Shown: piece after piece, positions 44,451 to 53,594 of the stretch
How the letters are laid out: each line of letters begins with the position of its first letter
Position numbering within the stretch: position 1 is the stretch's first letter
Source of the DNA: Ostreococcus mediterraneus
Lineage: Eukaryota; Chlorophyta; Mamiellophyceae; Mamiellales; Bathycoccaceae
DNA: 64,000 bases
Direction of reading: 5' to 3'
NCBI GenBank assembly: GCA_012295225.1
Contig: WMKK01000015.1
Span: 124,001-188,000, forward strand
Translations under genes and position numbers: made by a program
The notes under the pieces: generated by a model
What the model saw: only the letters and a program-made list of their open reading frames with translations
What the model was told of the DNA's origin: nothing
The model's database searches: none

Positions 44451-46616
44451 TTAGAGCGTCTTCATGTCAGAAGAGGTGGGGTTCTTCCCGTTACCGGTGA
44501 CGATTGTGTCCTTAAACGTGCCGCCGCCGGGCACCATGGGTAAGACGTGTTCGATGTGCGGCACCATGACGTCAAGTAAATAAGGACCGGGGGTTTCAAG
44601 CATGCGCTTGATGGCGCCCGGAAGGTCGCTCATGCGCATGACGCGCTCGGCTGGCACGCGGAAGCCCTTGGAAATGGTGACAAAATCGGGGAAGATGTGC
44701 GCCTCATCCTTGGAGACTTGGTAATCGTCGTCTGGCGAGCCAAGGTAGGTGTGGCCGCGGTTGGCTTTGTAGAAGCGATCCTCCCACTGCACCACCATGC
44801 CGAGGTATTGGTTGTTCAAGATGAAGCACTTGACAGGTAAATTTTCAGCGTGCAACGTGGCGAGTTCTTGAATGTTCATGACGAAGGAACCGTCGCCATC
44901 GATGTCGATCACGAGGTCATCCGGACGCGCGGCTTGCGCACCGATTGCTGCGGGCAAACCAAAGCCCATCGAACCCAAACCGCCCGACGTGAGCCAGTTG
45001 CGCGGTTCGTCGAATTTGTAGTGCTGCGCAGCCCACATTTGGTGTTGACCGACGCCCGTGGAAATAATAGCTTTTCCTTCGGTCATTTCGCACAACATCT
45101 TAATGGCGGCTTGCGGGGCGATGACGTCTCCCTCTTGCTCGGGCACCGGGAAGGGAAACTTTTTGCGTTGCACTTCAATCTCAGCGCGCCACTGCGAAAA
45201 GTCAAACTTCTCCTTCTCTTGGGACACCAACTTGTTGAGCGTCTTCAAAGCCGGTTTAATGTTGCTAAAGATGGAGCAGAACGGCTTCTTGTTCTTACCA
45301 AGCTCCGCCGGGTCGATGTCAATGTGCACGATGGCGGCGCGTTGAGCAAACGCCTCCAACTTGCCAGTCACACGGTCATCAAAGCGCACGCCAAAGGCGA
45401 GCAATAAATCAGCGTTGTCGATAGCATAGTTGGCGTACACTGCACCGTGCATACCGAGCATGGACAAGCTAAGAGGGTCAGATTCCGGGAACGCCCCGAG
45501 ACCCATCAAAGTGTTCGTGCACGGAATACCCGTCGCGCGGCAAAATTCAACCAACTCCTTGTCGGCATCAAGGCAGCCACCACCCGCGTACACCACCGGG
45601 CGCTTGGAATCCTTAATTAAATCCAACACTTGCTGCAACTGCGGCGACGTCGGCGGCGTCGGCAAACGGCTCAAGTAACCATTCAACGAAACCTTGGGTT
45701 CCCAGTACGGCACCGCCAACTGCTGTTGGACATCCTTGGGGATATCAATCAACACTGGACCAGGTCGTCCGCTCGCCGCTAAGAAGAATGCCTCGCGCAC
45801 AATTCTCGGAATCTCCTCCACATTCATCACCAAGTAGTTGTGCTTTGTAATCTGCCGAGTAATCTCCACGATTGGCGTCTCCTGGAACGCATCCGTCCCA
45901 ATCATCGGTCGCGGCACTTGCCCCGTGATCGCCACCATCGGCACCGAATCCAACAACGCATCGGCCAAACCAGTTACCAAATTCGTCGCCCCAGGCCCAG
46001 ACGTCGCGATGCACACGCCAACCTGTCCAGTCGCCTTCGCGAACCCCTCCGCCGCGAAAACCTCGCCCTGCTCGTGTCGGCACAACACGTTTCGAATCCC
46101 AGTCACCGATTTCGTCAACGATTGGTGAATTTCCATGGACGCCCCACCAGGGTAAGCAAATACACAGTTCACACCCTCGCGCTCGAGCGCTTCGACGAGA
46201 ATATCCGCACCCTTTCGCGGTTCATCGTCAGCGAATTTACTGACAAACTGCGCGCGAGGTCGCTTACTCGCGTATGCCGTCATCTGCGCCGTCGTGAGCT
46301 CGAGCTCGGTGAACTGGCTCGGATCCACGTACTCACTCGCATCGGGTTGTCGCACCGCGCGCGGCGTCTGCGCGACACGCACGCGATCGTGCGCGCGCGC
46401 CGACGGACGCACAACCATGCTGCGGGGTTTCCCACAAAGGCTCGCGCGATCGACGCACTTTGGCGCCGTGTTCGTCGCCATCGCGGCGCGAGCTTGGGTG
46501 AACATCGTCTGCGAGGGTGGTTTGCGTGCGTGTAGTGCGTCAGGCGAGGCGCCGGACGGGGTCCGACGACGTGAGGCGCGCGCGAATGGCGACGGCGGTG
46601 ACGTCAATCGGGCCAT
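44451..46616 (-). CDS. ALS: Acetohydroxyacid synthase (acetolactate synthase) catalytic subunit, plastid type
   Basis: ThDP- and FAD-dependent enzyme starting valine, leucine and isoleucine synthesis. It condenses two pyruvates, or pyruvate with 2-oxobutyrate. The 721-aa frame has about 130 residues of Arg/Ser/Ala-rich presequence before the enzyme begins ([26 protein letters not shown]). Landmarks: the catalytic Glu region [50 protein letters not shown], and the C-terminal ThDP motif starting [12 protein letters not shown] and ending in an N-N pair. The frame ends after the typical FKDTIV tail. Start choice among ATGs at 46616, 46505 and 46481 affects only the transit peptide. It lies 98 bases downstream of the SET-protein gene on the same strand. 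Confidence 0.95.
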   Translation of the reverse strand: MARLTSPPSPFARASRRRTPSGASPDALHARKPPSQTMFTQARAAMATNTAPKCVDRASLCGKPRSMVVRPSARAHDRVRVAQTPRAVRQPDASEYVDPSQFTELELTTAQMTAYASKRPRAQFVSKFADDEPRKGADILVEALEREGVNCVFAYPGGASMEIHQSLTKSVTGIRNVLCRHEQGEVFAAEGFAKATGQVGVCIATSGPGATNLVTGLADALLDSVPMVAITGQVPRPMIGTDAFQETPIVEITRQITKHNYLVMNVEEIPRIVREAFFLAASGRPGPVLIDIPKDVQQQLAVPYWEPKVSLNGYLSRLPTPPTSPQLQQVLDLIKDSKRPVVYAGGGCLDADKELVEFCRATGIPCTNTLMGLGAFPESDPLSLSMLGMHGAVYANYAIDNADLLLAFGVRFDDRVTGKLEAFAQRAAIVHIDIDPAELGKNKKPFCSIFSNIKPALKTLNKLVSQEKEKFDFSQWRAEIEVQRKKFPFPVPEQEGDVIAPQAAIKMLCEMTEGKAIISTGVGQHQMWAAQHYKFDEPRNWLTSGGLGSMGFGLPAAIGAQAARPDDLVIDIDGDGSFVMNIQELATLHAENLPVKCFILNNQYLGMVVQWEDRFYKANRGHTYLGSPDDDYQVSKDEAHIFPDFVTISKGFRVPAERVMRMSDLPGAIKRMLETPGPYLLDVMVPHIEHVLPMVPGGGTFKDTIVTGNGKNPTSSDMKTL

Positions 46617-46714
46617 CGGCGGCGCCGCTCAAGCGAGAAGCTCATAGACTTAACTTTTCTAGAGTACGAAGTTTAGCATTTTGTATGTGTGTGCATTGGA
46701 TTTCATACGGGGCT

Positions 46715-48364
46715 TCATCGCGGCCACGCGCTCGCGGCGTCGAGATAGGCGTCAATCGCGCGCCTTTCGGCGCGGCGATACGCTTTACACGCGTGTTCTC
46801 GAGCGGTGGATGTTTTTTCGTCGATGTCGCGCTCGATGCGGCGCAAGGCGGAGGATTGAGCGCCGAGCGCGGCGCGGAGCGCGGCGTGGATGCGAGATAC
46901 AGTTTCGGCGGATGGCTTCGATGTCGATTTTGTGACGTCTTCGCTGACCCAAATGCGAAGAATCTCTTGCGTGGTGTGGTCCAAATCGCGGTAACCGCGT
47001 TTTGGAGGCACGCGAGGGAGGATGACGTGCTGGGGAAGGCCTCTGGCGGCGAGCTCGGCGACGCGAGCGTTGACATCGCCAGACCGGTCTTCGACGGGCT
47101 CATTCGCCCAGGGGGGCTGGAGCACGAGCATGTCGTTTTCGTTGTCTTCATCCGCGAAGCCGTACGTGAATAGTAGTTCCTCGTTGGATTTGTCGCCGTA
47201 AGACATGAAGAGTTCTTCGCCGTCATCGAGCTTGCGGTTTCGCGGCGAAATCAAGGCGATGTATCCTCCATCGATACGAGAGGTGTCGGCGACGTACTCC
47301 CATCGCGCATTCGCGTACTTGGGATCAACAACATGATTCACCATATCTATGCCCGGAACGATGCTCTCTAATTCGCGCGTTCCAACTGGAATGGCTAATA
47401 CGCGCGACCAGAACGTGGCGTACGCCCACTTGAATTCGGCAAATCCCGGAGGCGCTTGCGCGTGCAAATTACCGCCGGCTGCGTTGTCAGCTTGTATCAA
47501 CGCCCCCATCGCGGGCTTCACTTTGAGCTCAAAGGCTTTTTTCAACGATTGCGCTTGCGCTTTCACCGCACCGTACACATTTGTACCCTTTAACTCGCGC
47601 TCTAATTCTTCATCCGAAAAGTACAGCGGCGTATCGTACGACCGCGGCAACGAGTCAATGTAATTCTTCCACACGCTTTCTTCTCCGCGACGACGCTCAA
47701 TCATCAAAAACACCATCACTGCTAATCGTTCATCGAGTGTGCCGTCGCGTAATAACGCGTCGTAGGTGTGAAACAGCGTTGGATGGCGCGCGGCGGTGTC
47801 GACGTTTACGACGGCCGCGCCCGGCACGCGTAAGATTTCCTCCTCTTTCCCGCGCCTTTTCGAACGATTAATCGCCTTGTGATCGTCGTCATAGAACGCG
47901 CTCACCCCAGAGTATCCATCACGCGCGGGTTTAAGCGCGCATTTGTCCAAGGCGCCGCCGTGCTCGCTGAGCCAACGCGATAATCGTCTCGCGCGCGTCT
48001 CGTCGTCATCACCAGCGCACGCATCGCGCGCGGGATTCGTGATCGCCGCCGACGCGGCGAAGGATGGAAGAATGTTCCCGAATTCCGGTCGTTGAAGCGC
48101 CAGTGTGTACGCGCCGAGACCGACGCCGAGGGCACCGAGGACGGCGAGCGCTCCTCGCGGCACCTGCGCGGTGGATGTGGAGTTCGACGACGACGACGTC
48201 GACGCGCTGGACGACGACAGCACTCGGGCGTGACGAACGAGTGCAGAAGTGGCGTGTTTGTGATGCCGCGCAGTCGCGAGCATCGCGAGTGATTGGTGTG
48301 CGGCGCGTGAATGTGTGAGGCGTGAGCGCGCGTCGGTTGCGGTCGCGTTCGCTGTCGTAGTCAT
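46715..48364 (-). CDS. SET-domain protein, Rubisco-LSMT-like lysine methyltransferase
   Basis: Split-SET methyltransferase of the plant LSMT/SETD3-like group. N-terminal Ser/Thr/Ala-rich presequence with a short hydrophobic stretch (GALAVLGALGVGLGAYTLAL), suggesting plastid or mitochondrial membrane targeting. The SET core is in the second half: FWSRVL, then VPGIDMVNH (the NH pair of the SAM pocket), an SPR-x-R-K-LDDGEELFMSYGDKSNEELL stretch (longer than quoted) and the closing FTYGF. A helical C-terminal substrate-binding-like region follows. The start could be 48364 or the ATG at 48283 (MLATARHHKHATSALVRHAR), which looks more like a transit peptide. The substrate is unknown. Only 8 bases separate it from the upstream gene's stop. 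Confidence 0.82.
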   Translation of the reverse strand: MTTTANATATDARSRLTHSRAAHQSLAMLATARHHKHATSALVRHARVLSSSSASTSSSSNSTSTAQVPRGALAVLGALGVGLGAYTLALQRPEFGNILPSFAASAAITNPARDACAGDDDETRARRLSRWLSEHGGALDKCALKPARDGYSGVSAFYDDDHKAINRSKRRGKEEEILRVPGAAVVNVDTAARHPTLFHTYDALLRDGTLDERLAVMVFLMIERRRGEESVWKNYIDSLPRSYDTPLYFSDEELERELKGTNVYGAVKAQAQSLKKAFELKVKPAMGALIQADNAAGGNLHAQAPPGFAEFKWAYATFWSRVLAIPVGTRELESIVPGIDMVNHVVDPKYANARWEYVADTSRIDGGYIALISPRNRKLDDGEELFMSYGDKSNEELLFTYGFADEDNENDMLVLQPPWANEPVEDRSGDVNARVAELAARGLPQHVILPRVPPKRGYRDLDHTTQEILRIWVSEDVTKSTSKPSAETVSRIHAALRAALGAQSSALRRIERDIDEKTSTAREHACKAYRRAERRAIDAYLDAASAWPR

Positions 48365-48372
48365 TAATAATT

Positions 48373-49539
48373 CTAGCCAGCCTTGTTCATCGCGCGATTG
48401 ATGATGGCCGACGGTGGTAAAAACCCGACTTCAATCCATTTCTCGCCGAAACGCTCGCGAATCGTCTGTACATCGGTGAATTTTTCGTCGTCTTTTTCAG
48501 AACGCGCCTGCAACTCGGCAGCCGCGAGCGTTTGTAAAATTTCATCGTAGAATTTCCCCGATGACGAATAGTTCGCCAAATTCGCCTCCTTCATGGACTT
48601 TAATGGTTCCGAACTCTTGACGAAGTCAGGAAACACTTCGTGAATGCGTCTGTACAGTTGCTTCAACACCTTGGTTCGGTCTTCGGCGATGTATTCAAAC
48701 TCCCACGCCTCTTGCGGTTGAATCCACAACCGCGTGCCCTCGACCAGGTGATCATGCACCTTCAACTTCAACGTCCATCGATTCAAACTCACGATGACTA
48801 GCGGCTCGACGCCAATTTGTTTCCCAACGTCACGCGCCTTTTCGTTGTTTCGCGTGAAATAACACCACCCAAGAGGAGTTTCTATAGCCTCGCCGCGGCG
48901 GCCTCGACCCGTTTCTATCAAATGTTGTTCATCGTGTGTCAAGACCTTATCCAGATCAATCTTATCTTTACCGCTAGATGACTTGGATTTACTCGTCACA
49001 GTCGCCGTTTGCTTCTTCTTTCCTTTGGACGACGTCGACGACGGTTTCGGCGCAGAGATAGTCTGCGACGACGGAAACAACTCCTTCCTAGACGGTGTCA
49101 GCGACACCGTCGTCGGCGTCGTAGCCTTCGTATTATCTGGTACCGAAACCACCAAGATGTCGTCATCACCGTCGTTCTCATCGCTCGAGCTCGTAGATTT
49201 CTTCGACGACGAAGTCGGCTGCGAAACGGTGGATACTGGCTCGGCATACGTGCGCGCCGGCACATCCCTCAACTGCTTCGTCTTCCTCGCCCCTGCGATA
49301 TCATGCGCGGCCGAGCGCTTTCTCGTCACGGCGTTAGCCTTTCCATCCGTCGCCGACGAGGGAAACGCCGTCGTCGCCGGCAAACCGCCCCGAGCCGATT
49401 CCAACGCATCCAAACGCTGCGCCAATCCACCGATCGCGCGCATAATCTTATCCTCCATCAACGTCACGGCTTCGAGAAGCACATCGTACGATGACGGTGT
49501 TTGTGCACCGTACGATGCGGGCGGTGGTGACGTCGGCAT
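48373..49539 (-). CDS. Protein of unknown function
   Basis: 388 aa, not recognised. The first third is disordered, Ser/Thr/Pro-rich with basic patches (KGKKKQTATVTSKSKSSSGK) that could act as a nuclear localisation signal. A short helix near residues 20-45 (VLLEAVTLMEDKIMRAIGGL) may self-associate. The last 190 residues look folded: GRGRRGEAIETPLGW, WCYFTRNNEKARDVGKQIG, VIVSLNRWTLKLKVHDHLV, and a Trp/Glu-rich stretch with helices to the end. A nuclear role is a guess from composition. The stop is 8 bases before the longest start of the SET gene on the same strand. Confidence 0.75.
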   Translation of the reverse strand: MPTSPPPASYGAQTPSSYDVLLEAVTLMEDKIMRAIGGLAQRLDALESARGGLPATTAFPSSATDGKANAVTRKRSAAHDIAGARKTKQLRDVPARTYAEPVSTVSQPTSSSKKSTSSSDENDGDDDILVVSVPDNTKATTPTTVSLTPSRKELFPSSQTISAPKPSSTSSKGKKKQTATVTSKSKSSSGKDKIDLDKVLTHDEQHLIETGRGRRGEAIETPLGWCYFTRNNEKARDVGKQIGVEPLVIVSLNRWTLKLKVHDHLVEGTRLWIQPQEAWEFEYIAEDRTKVLKQLYRRIHEVFPDFVKSSEPLKSMKEANLANYSSSGKFYDEILQTLAAAELQARSEKDDEKFTDVQTIRERFGEKWIEVGFLPPSAIINRAMNKAG

Positions 49540-49790
49540 GACACTCAGCGTCGACGTATGCGATAAAAGATGCGAAATTCAAAGATGAAAGTCACAGAAT
49601 TCGAAACCGCGCGGTAACACGCGCGTTCAGCGTCGCCGACGTCGCACGCGAGTCAATGGACGCGCGGTGTGTTGGAGAATGCGGATTTTCGTGGATCAAT
49701 TTGAAAAATTTTCTCTCTTGTTTGCTTCGTCTCGCGTACGCGTCGCTAACTGTGAGCTACTATGACTACCTACCTATTATGACATGTGCG

Positions 49791-52427
49791 CTAGACATAT
49801 TCGCGCCGCGGCGCGGTTGGTTTTTTACGGCTAATGTGGATCTGATGTCTGCGCAACGCGCGAGCGCCGATTTTGGCGCGCGTGGAGCGTCGAGCGTCGG
49901 CGTCGGCCCGCGTCGACGCGTAGGACGCGCGTAATCGCCGCGCCAACGCGGCGTTCGTGTTCATCAAATCCACCAACGTCGATTTTAAGTTTTCAATGGG
50001 AACGCCACACGCGAGAGCGTCGACGAGCGCGATGGCGTTGGCGTCGCCGGCGAGATTTTTCGCGTGCGCGAGCAACGTCGACATGAATTCCGGCGAGTCG
50101 GTGGAGACTTTAATGATGACGTCCCACAGCTCGCGTGGATTCTCCAACTCGCTGGCGAGCTTGATGGCGCCTTCTAAATCTTTCGCGTCGATGAGTAACA
50201 CGCGCACGGCGTCTTCGTATGATCCGAGCTTGCTCAGCAAAAACACGCGTTCGAAGACGAGCGACTCTACACCCGCGAGCACGCCGGCGCATCGACCGAC
50301 GTCGTACGACGCGCTCTTCTTCAAAAATCCCATCAACGATGATGGAGAGAATTCAAGGTGTAAATCAAACAGCATGTCGTGATATTCGTCGAATCCGCTC
50401 GGGTCGTCGTCGAATAACGCTGAGAGATATGTGTGCGTGAGTTCGCGCGCGCCGAATCCGCCTTGCGCAAACAACTCGGGCACCACGACGCTCGGCGGCA
50501 ATACGTCCCGACTCGTGACGTACAACGTCATCGCCGCGGACGTGTCGAGCTGCGCGAGCAATGAGAGCTTTTTGCGGCTCACAAACGTCACGAGATCGTG
50601 CCGGGCGATGAAATTCAACACGGATGGACGGCCAATGTCAAGGTATAAATTTAACGCTCGCTCGCGTTGGCCATCATTCAAGTAGAGCTCAGCGATGGCT
50701 TCTTTGAGCACTACGGATGACGTATCCGCGCCATCATGCAGCGCCGCGAGCTTGGCTTTGACGAGTGGAATCAAAAACCTTGGAGAGTACACGCGCGCGG
50801 GCCAGACTTTGACGGCGGCGAGGAACCGCGGATGATGTTCCGCGTCGGCGAGAAAGGCGTGTAACGTCGTCTCGTACGCGTTGGCGCTCAATGTTGGATT
50901 TTCTGTTGGTATGTACGGTTGAATTTCAGCCAATGCCCGCGCGTGCATGAATTTTTCAATCCAGAACTCCCACGCCGCGGCGTCACGACGGAGTAATTTC
51001 GCACACAACGCCGCCGTTTGCGCGTATTCGCCGTCGTTGAAAATCTTCATCAACACCCTGTGGCCGACGTCGTGCACGCTTCCGTCTACGTGACCATACT
51101 GCGTCGCGAGCTCGCATGCATCGATTAAACGCACGTAATCTTCACGTTTACTCAGCCAATCGATCGTTTCCTTGGCGCCGTGCGGACGAGCGAGGATTAA
51201 ATCCCTTGGAGACGCGACGATGAGCCGAGGCTCGAGCCCGGGTGTCCACCACGTTTCGCCACCGGCGCGACGACATCGGTCGTATTCCCCTTTCGCCGTC
51301 AACGGCTGCGCACACGCCAGTGTATAATCGCTACACGACAAATTTTCCACGTCATCCTTCATCGCGAGTACGTCGACGTACAGCGTAGTGTTGGATTTAG
51401 ACACGACGTGGAGCTCTGGCGCGGCGCCTCGCGTCCACGCAAGCAACGCCAACGCGTCACCAAACGGTTGCACACCAGCAATGTAATACTCCGTTTGAAA
51501 CATCGACACCACTTTTGCGGCATGAGTACACGTTGTGTTGAAATGCACGGCGTGTGACTTTGATAAATAATCGCCGCTTTGCGATCCCGCGCCATCGCTG
51601 ACGTCTCCGCTGGCAAACGACGCCGACCGGCTTAGATCATGTTTCAACGCCTTTGGTTTCGCATCGACACGCTCAATCTTTACCACCTTGACGCAGTCCG
51701 CCCACGCGATGACTAGTGTCTTTCCACCATCACCGCGCTCGTTCCACACCACGTGCGCCGAGCGCGCACCGATGACGAGTGGACTCCCGCGCGGTCGTTC
51801 GACGAGCGCGATTTTCGCCTCTCGCCCGACGTCGTACAATTTCACACCAACATCGCACGACCACGCCAATACATTTCGCGACCCAAACGCGATGGTATCA
51901 ATAACACCACTATTTTTATCAATCACCACGTGCTTGTGGCCTAATATACCATTCACGCGCAACGTGAGCGTCCCATGTACGTCGCTCCACGCGAGCCCGC
52001 TCGACCGCCGCTTCGTCCCGCTCCGCTCTCGCGCCAGCGCCACGATCGCCACCCCGTGCGCGATGCGCTCCTGCGGCGCATCATCGTCATCATCATCCCG
52101 CACGTTACGAATCACAATCACACCTGCGTCGTCTCCGCTCGCTAAAACGCATGAAGACGCATCGAAAGCGAGCGAAGACACGCGCGCCGCGTGGTCCAGC
52201 GCCCAGACGCGGCTCAACGCTGGCGCGTGCGGTGCGCACGCCCCCGTGCGCCGTTCGCACGCGTAGGCGCAGACCACGTGCGGAAGATATGCGGTGATGA
52301 TGTATGCGCCGTCGGCGACGCACGCGGTGCGCGCAGAGGTGGATACGGAGGCGTGCGTGACGCGCGCTCGGCGGTAATCAAATCTCTGCCTCTCATCCTC
52401 ATCATTCTCCTCGCGCGTCATCGTCAT
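49791..52427 (-). CDS. VPS41: VPS41, HOPS tethering complex subunit
   Basis: Membrane-tethering subunit for fusion with vacuole/lysosome. The N-terminal beta-propeller is read from about residue 25 (THASVSTSARTACVADGAYI) to 350. It includes LAWSCDVGVKLYDVGREAKI, LVIAWADCVKVVKIER and SMFQTEYYIAGVQPFGDALA, all as in known VPS41. Next come LIVASPRDLILARPHGAKE and IDWLSKREDY, then a helical clathrin-repeat-like solenoid (AAWEFWIEKF, AELYLNDGQRERALNLYLDI, ELENPRELWDVII) to about residue 800. The last 50 residues are basic and low complexity, and the usual C-terminal RING/zinc finger of VPS41 is not present. The start at 52427 has a second ATG two codons on. Confidence 0.85.
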   Translation of the reverse strand: MTMTREENDEDERQRFDYRRARVTHASVSTSARTACVADGAYIITAYLPHVVCAYACERRTGACAPHAPALSRVWALDHAARVSSLAFDASSCVLASGDDAGVIVIRNVRDDDDDDAPQERIAHGVAIVALARERSGTKRRSSGLAWSDVHGTLTLRVNGILGHKHVVIDKNSGVIDTIAFGSRNVLAWSCDVGVKLYDVGREAKIALVERPRGSPLVIGARSAHVVWNERGDGGKTLVIAWADCVKVVKIERVDAKPKALKHDLSRSASFASGDVSDGAGSQSGDYLSKSHAVHFNTTCTHAAKVVSMFQTEYYIAGVQPFGDALALLAWTRGAAPELHVVSKSNTTLYVDVLAMKDDVENLSCSDYTLACAQPLTAKGEYDRCRRAGGETWWTPGLEPRLIVASPRDLILARPHGAKETIDWLSKREDYVRLIDACELATQYGHVDGSVHDVGHRVLMKIFNDGEYAQTAALCAKLLRRDAAAWEFWIEKFMHARALAEIQPYIPTENPTLSANAYETTLHAFLADAEHHPRFLAAVKVWPARVYSPRFLIPLVKAKLAALHDGADTSSVVLKEAIAELYLNDGQRERALNLYLDIGRPSVLNFIARHDLVTFVSRKKLSLLAQLDTSAAMTLYVTSRDVLPPSVVVPELFAQGGFGARELTHTYLSALFDDDPSGFDEYHDMLFDLHLEFSPSSLMGFLKKSASYDVGRCAGVLAGVESLVFERVFLLSKLGSYEDAVRVLLIDAKDLEGAIKLASELENPRELWDVIIKVSTDSPEFMSTLLAHAKNLAGDANAIALVDALACGVPIENLKSTLVDLMNTNAALARRLRASYASTRADADARRSTRAKIGARALRRHQIHISRKKPTAPRREYV

Positions 52428-52601
52428 CGCACCGGCGCCCGTGTGCGCACAATAGGTTCACGCCGTGCAATTTTATATCGGACTCGTCGTCATCGTCATC
52501 GCTTTTGAACGCGATCGGCGATGACGCGTCGCTCACTGACGTCGAATGAAAGATGGTTCAATGCAATTCAGTCGCTATCGTTACAATACAATGTCTCTCT
52601 T

Positions 52602-53378
52602 CTAGGCCCGTTTCTGCGCCATCGCCCGCGCCTCCGCGTCGGATTTCCCCGCATTCAACGCAACTAAAATATTCCTCGCTCTCGCATCGGCGACGTACAT
52701 CATGTGCTCGTGCTTGAGCATTTCTAAGCCTTCTCTCGCGCTCGCAAACGCGCGGTCGGCGTTCATGCCAGCCGCGAATTGCGCCTGCATCGCCTGCGCG
52801 TCGTTTAATGCATTATTCCCGAGCATGAGCTGAAACACCCCACCGAGACCAAAAAAGTTCAAAAAGTACCACGATAATGAACTCACATAGGTGACATCGA
52901 GGGATTTAAGGGCGACACCGCGCTGGAGCATGCCTCGAAAGCGTTGCGTGAGCGGAAACGGGACGCGACCGACGACGAAACCGGTAAAGAAAAAGTTTAC
53001 CCACGCCGCGGTGAGCATGTTGGGCACAATCATGCTCAAATTCTTGGTTAACATGCTCGTCATGAGTGTTGGATCGGCGAGCATTTGCGCGGGTGCGGCG
53101 GTTTTCGCGCTCGGGTTGCGTAACGCTCCGGTTTCAGCCGCGCACGCCCACGACCGGCGCGCTTCAAAGCTCTCTGGGGTTAAATACCCCGCATTCGCCC
53201 GCACGCGTTCGGCGCGCTGCACCGCGTGCGCTTCCTTTAATGTCACGAGTTCTGCTTTCGGTGCGCTCGCGAGGTAACGCGTGAGGTGGTGACGCAACGC
53301 GCCCACGCACGCCATGGCGAGCGTGATGGGCAAGAGCACCCACGCGCGAATAGCCGGGTCTAAATGAATCACATCCAT
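52602..53378 (-). CDS. EMC3: ER membrane protein complex subunit 3 (EMC3)
   Basis: Insertase subunit of the ER membrane complex (Oxa1/YidC-like fold, DUF106/TMCO1 group), which inserts tail-anchored and multi-pass proteins. The frame opens at a GTG (53504). The ATG at 53378 gives MDVIHLDPAIRAWVLLPI, matching the EMC3 N-terminus. Membrane helices lie at about residues 10-28, 120-145 and 175-200. Conserved strings: MLADPTLMTSMLTKNLSM, WVNFFFTGFVVGRVPFPLT, RFRGMLQRGV and SSLSWYFLNFFGLGGVFQLM. The 258-residue length is normal. A possible clock-type element lies 200 bases upstream. Confidence 0.93.
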   Translation of the reverse strand: MDVIHLDPAIRAWVLLPITLAMACVGALRHHLTRYLASAPKAELVTLKEAHAVQRAERVRANAGYLTPESFEARRSWACAAETGALRNPSAKTAAPAQMLADPTLMTSMLTKNLSMIVPNMLTAAWVNFFFTGFVVGRVPFPLTQRFRGMLQRGVALKSLDVTYVSSLSWYFLNFFGLGGVFQLMLGNNALNDAQAMQAQFAAGMNADRAFASAREGLEMLKHEHMMYVADARARNILVALNAGKSDAEARAMAQKRA

Positions 53379-53581
53379 CGCGCGCGCGCGAACGAGCGTC
53401 GACGATGGAGGCGCGCGATACGACCGTGTCGTGTGCGTCGGCGGTGGCGGTTGCGGCGCGGGTGGCGTCGGGCGAGGCGAGGTGTGAGGGCTGGATGAAG
53501 ACACAAACGCGTGAGAAAAGTAAAAGTAAAATTAATGTGAGTCCAAAACTGTGATATGAGCTGCGGTGTGGCGAGGCTATA

Positions 53582-53590
53582 AAAATATCT
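53582..53590 (+). promoter_or_regulatory. Evening-element-like motif upstream of EMC3
   Basis: AAAATATCT, identical to the plant evening element bound by CCA1/LHY-type MYB proteins. It lies about 205 bases upstream of the EMC3 start and just past the stop of the next gene. The local stretch is AT-rich, so it may be chance. Confidence 0.3.
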
Positions 53591-53594
53591 ATTA

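Noticed and set aside
46294-47173. Plus-strand open frames over the AHAS/SET boundary
   Set aside because: They are shadows of the two minus-strand genes; the 98-base gap has no other coding evidence.
49871-49880. E2F-like TTTTGGCGCG near the VPS41 3' end
   Set aside because: It lies in coding sequence at a gene's end, far from any promoter; likely chance.
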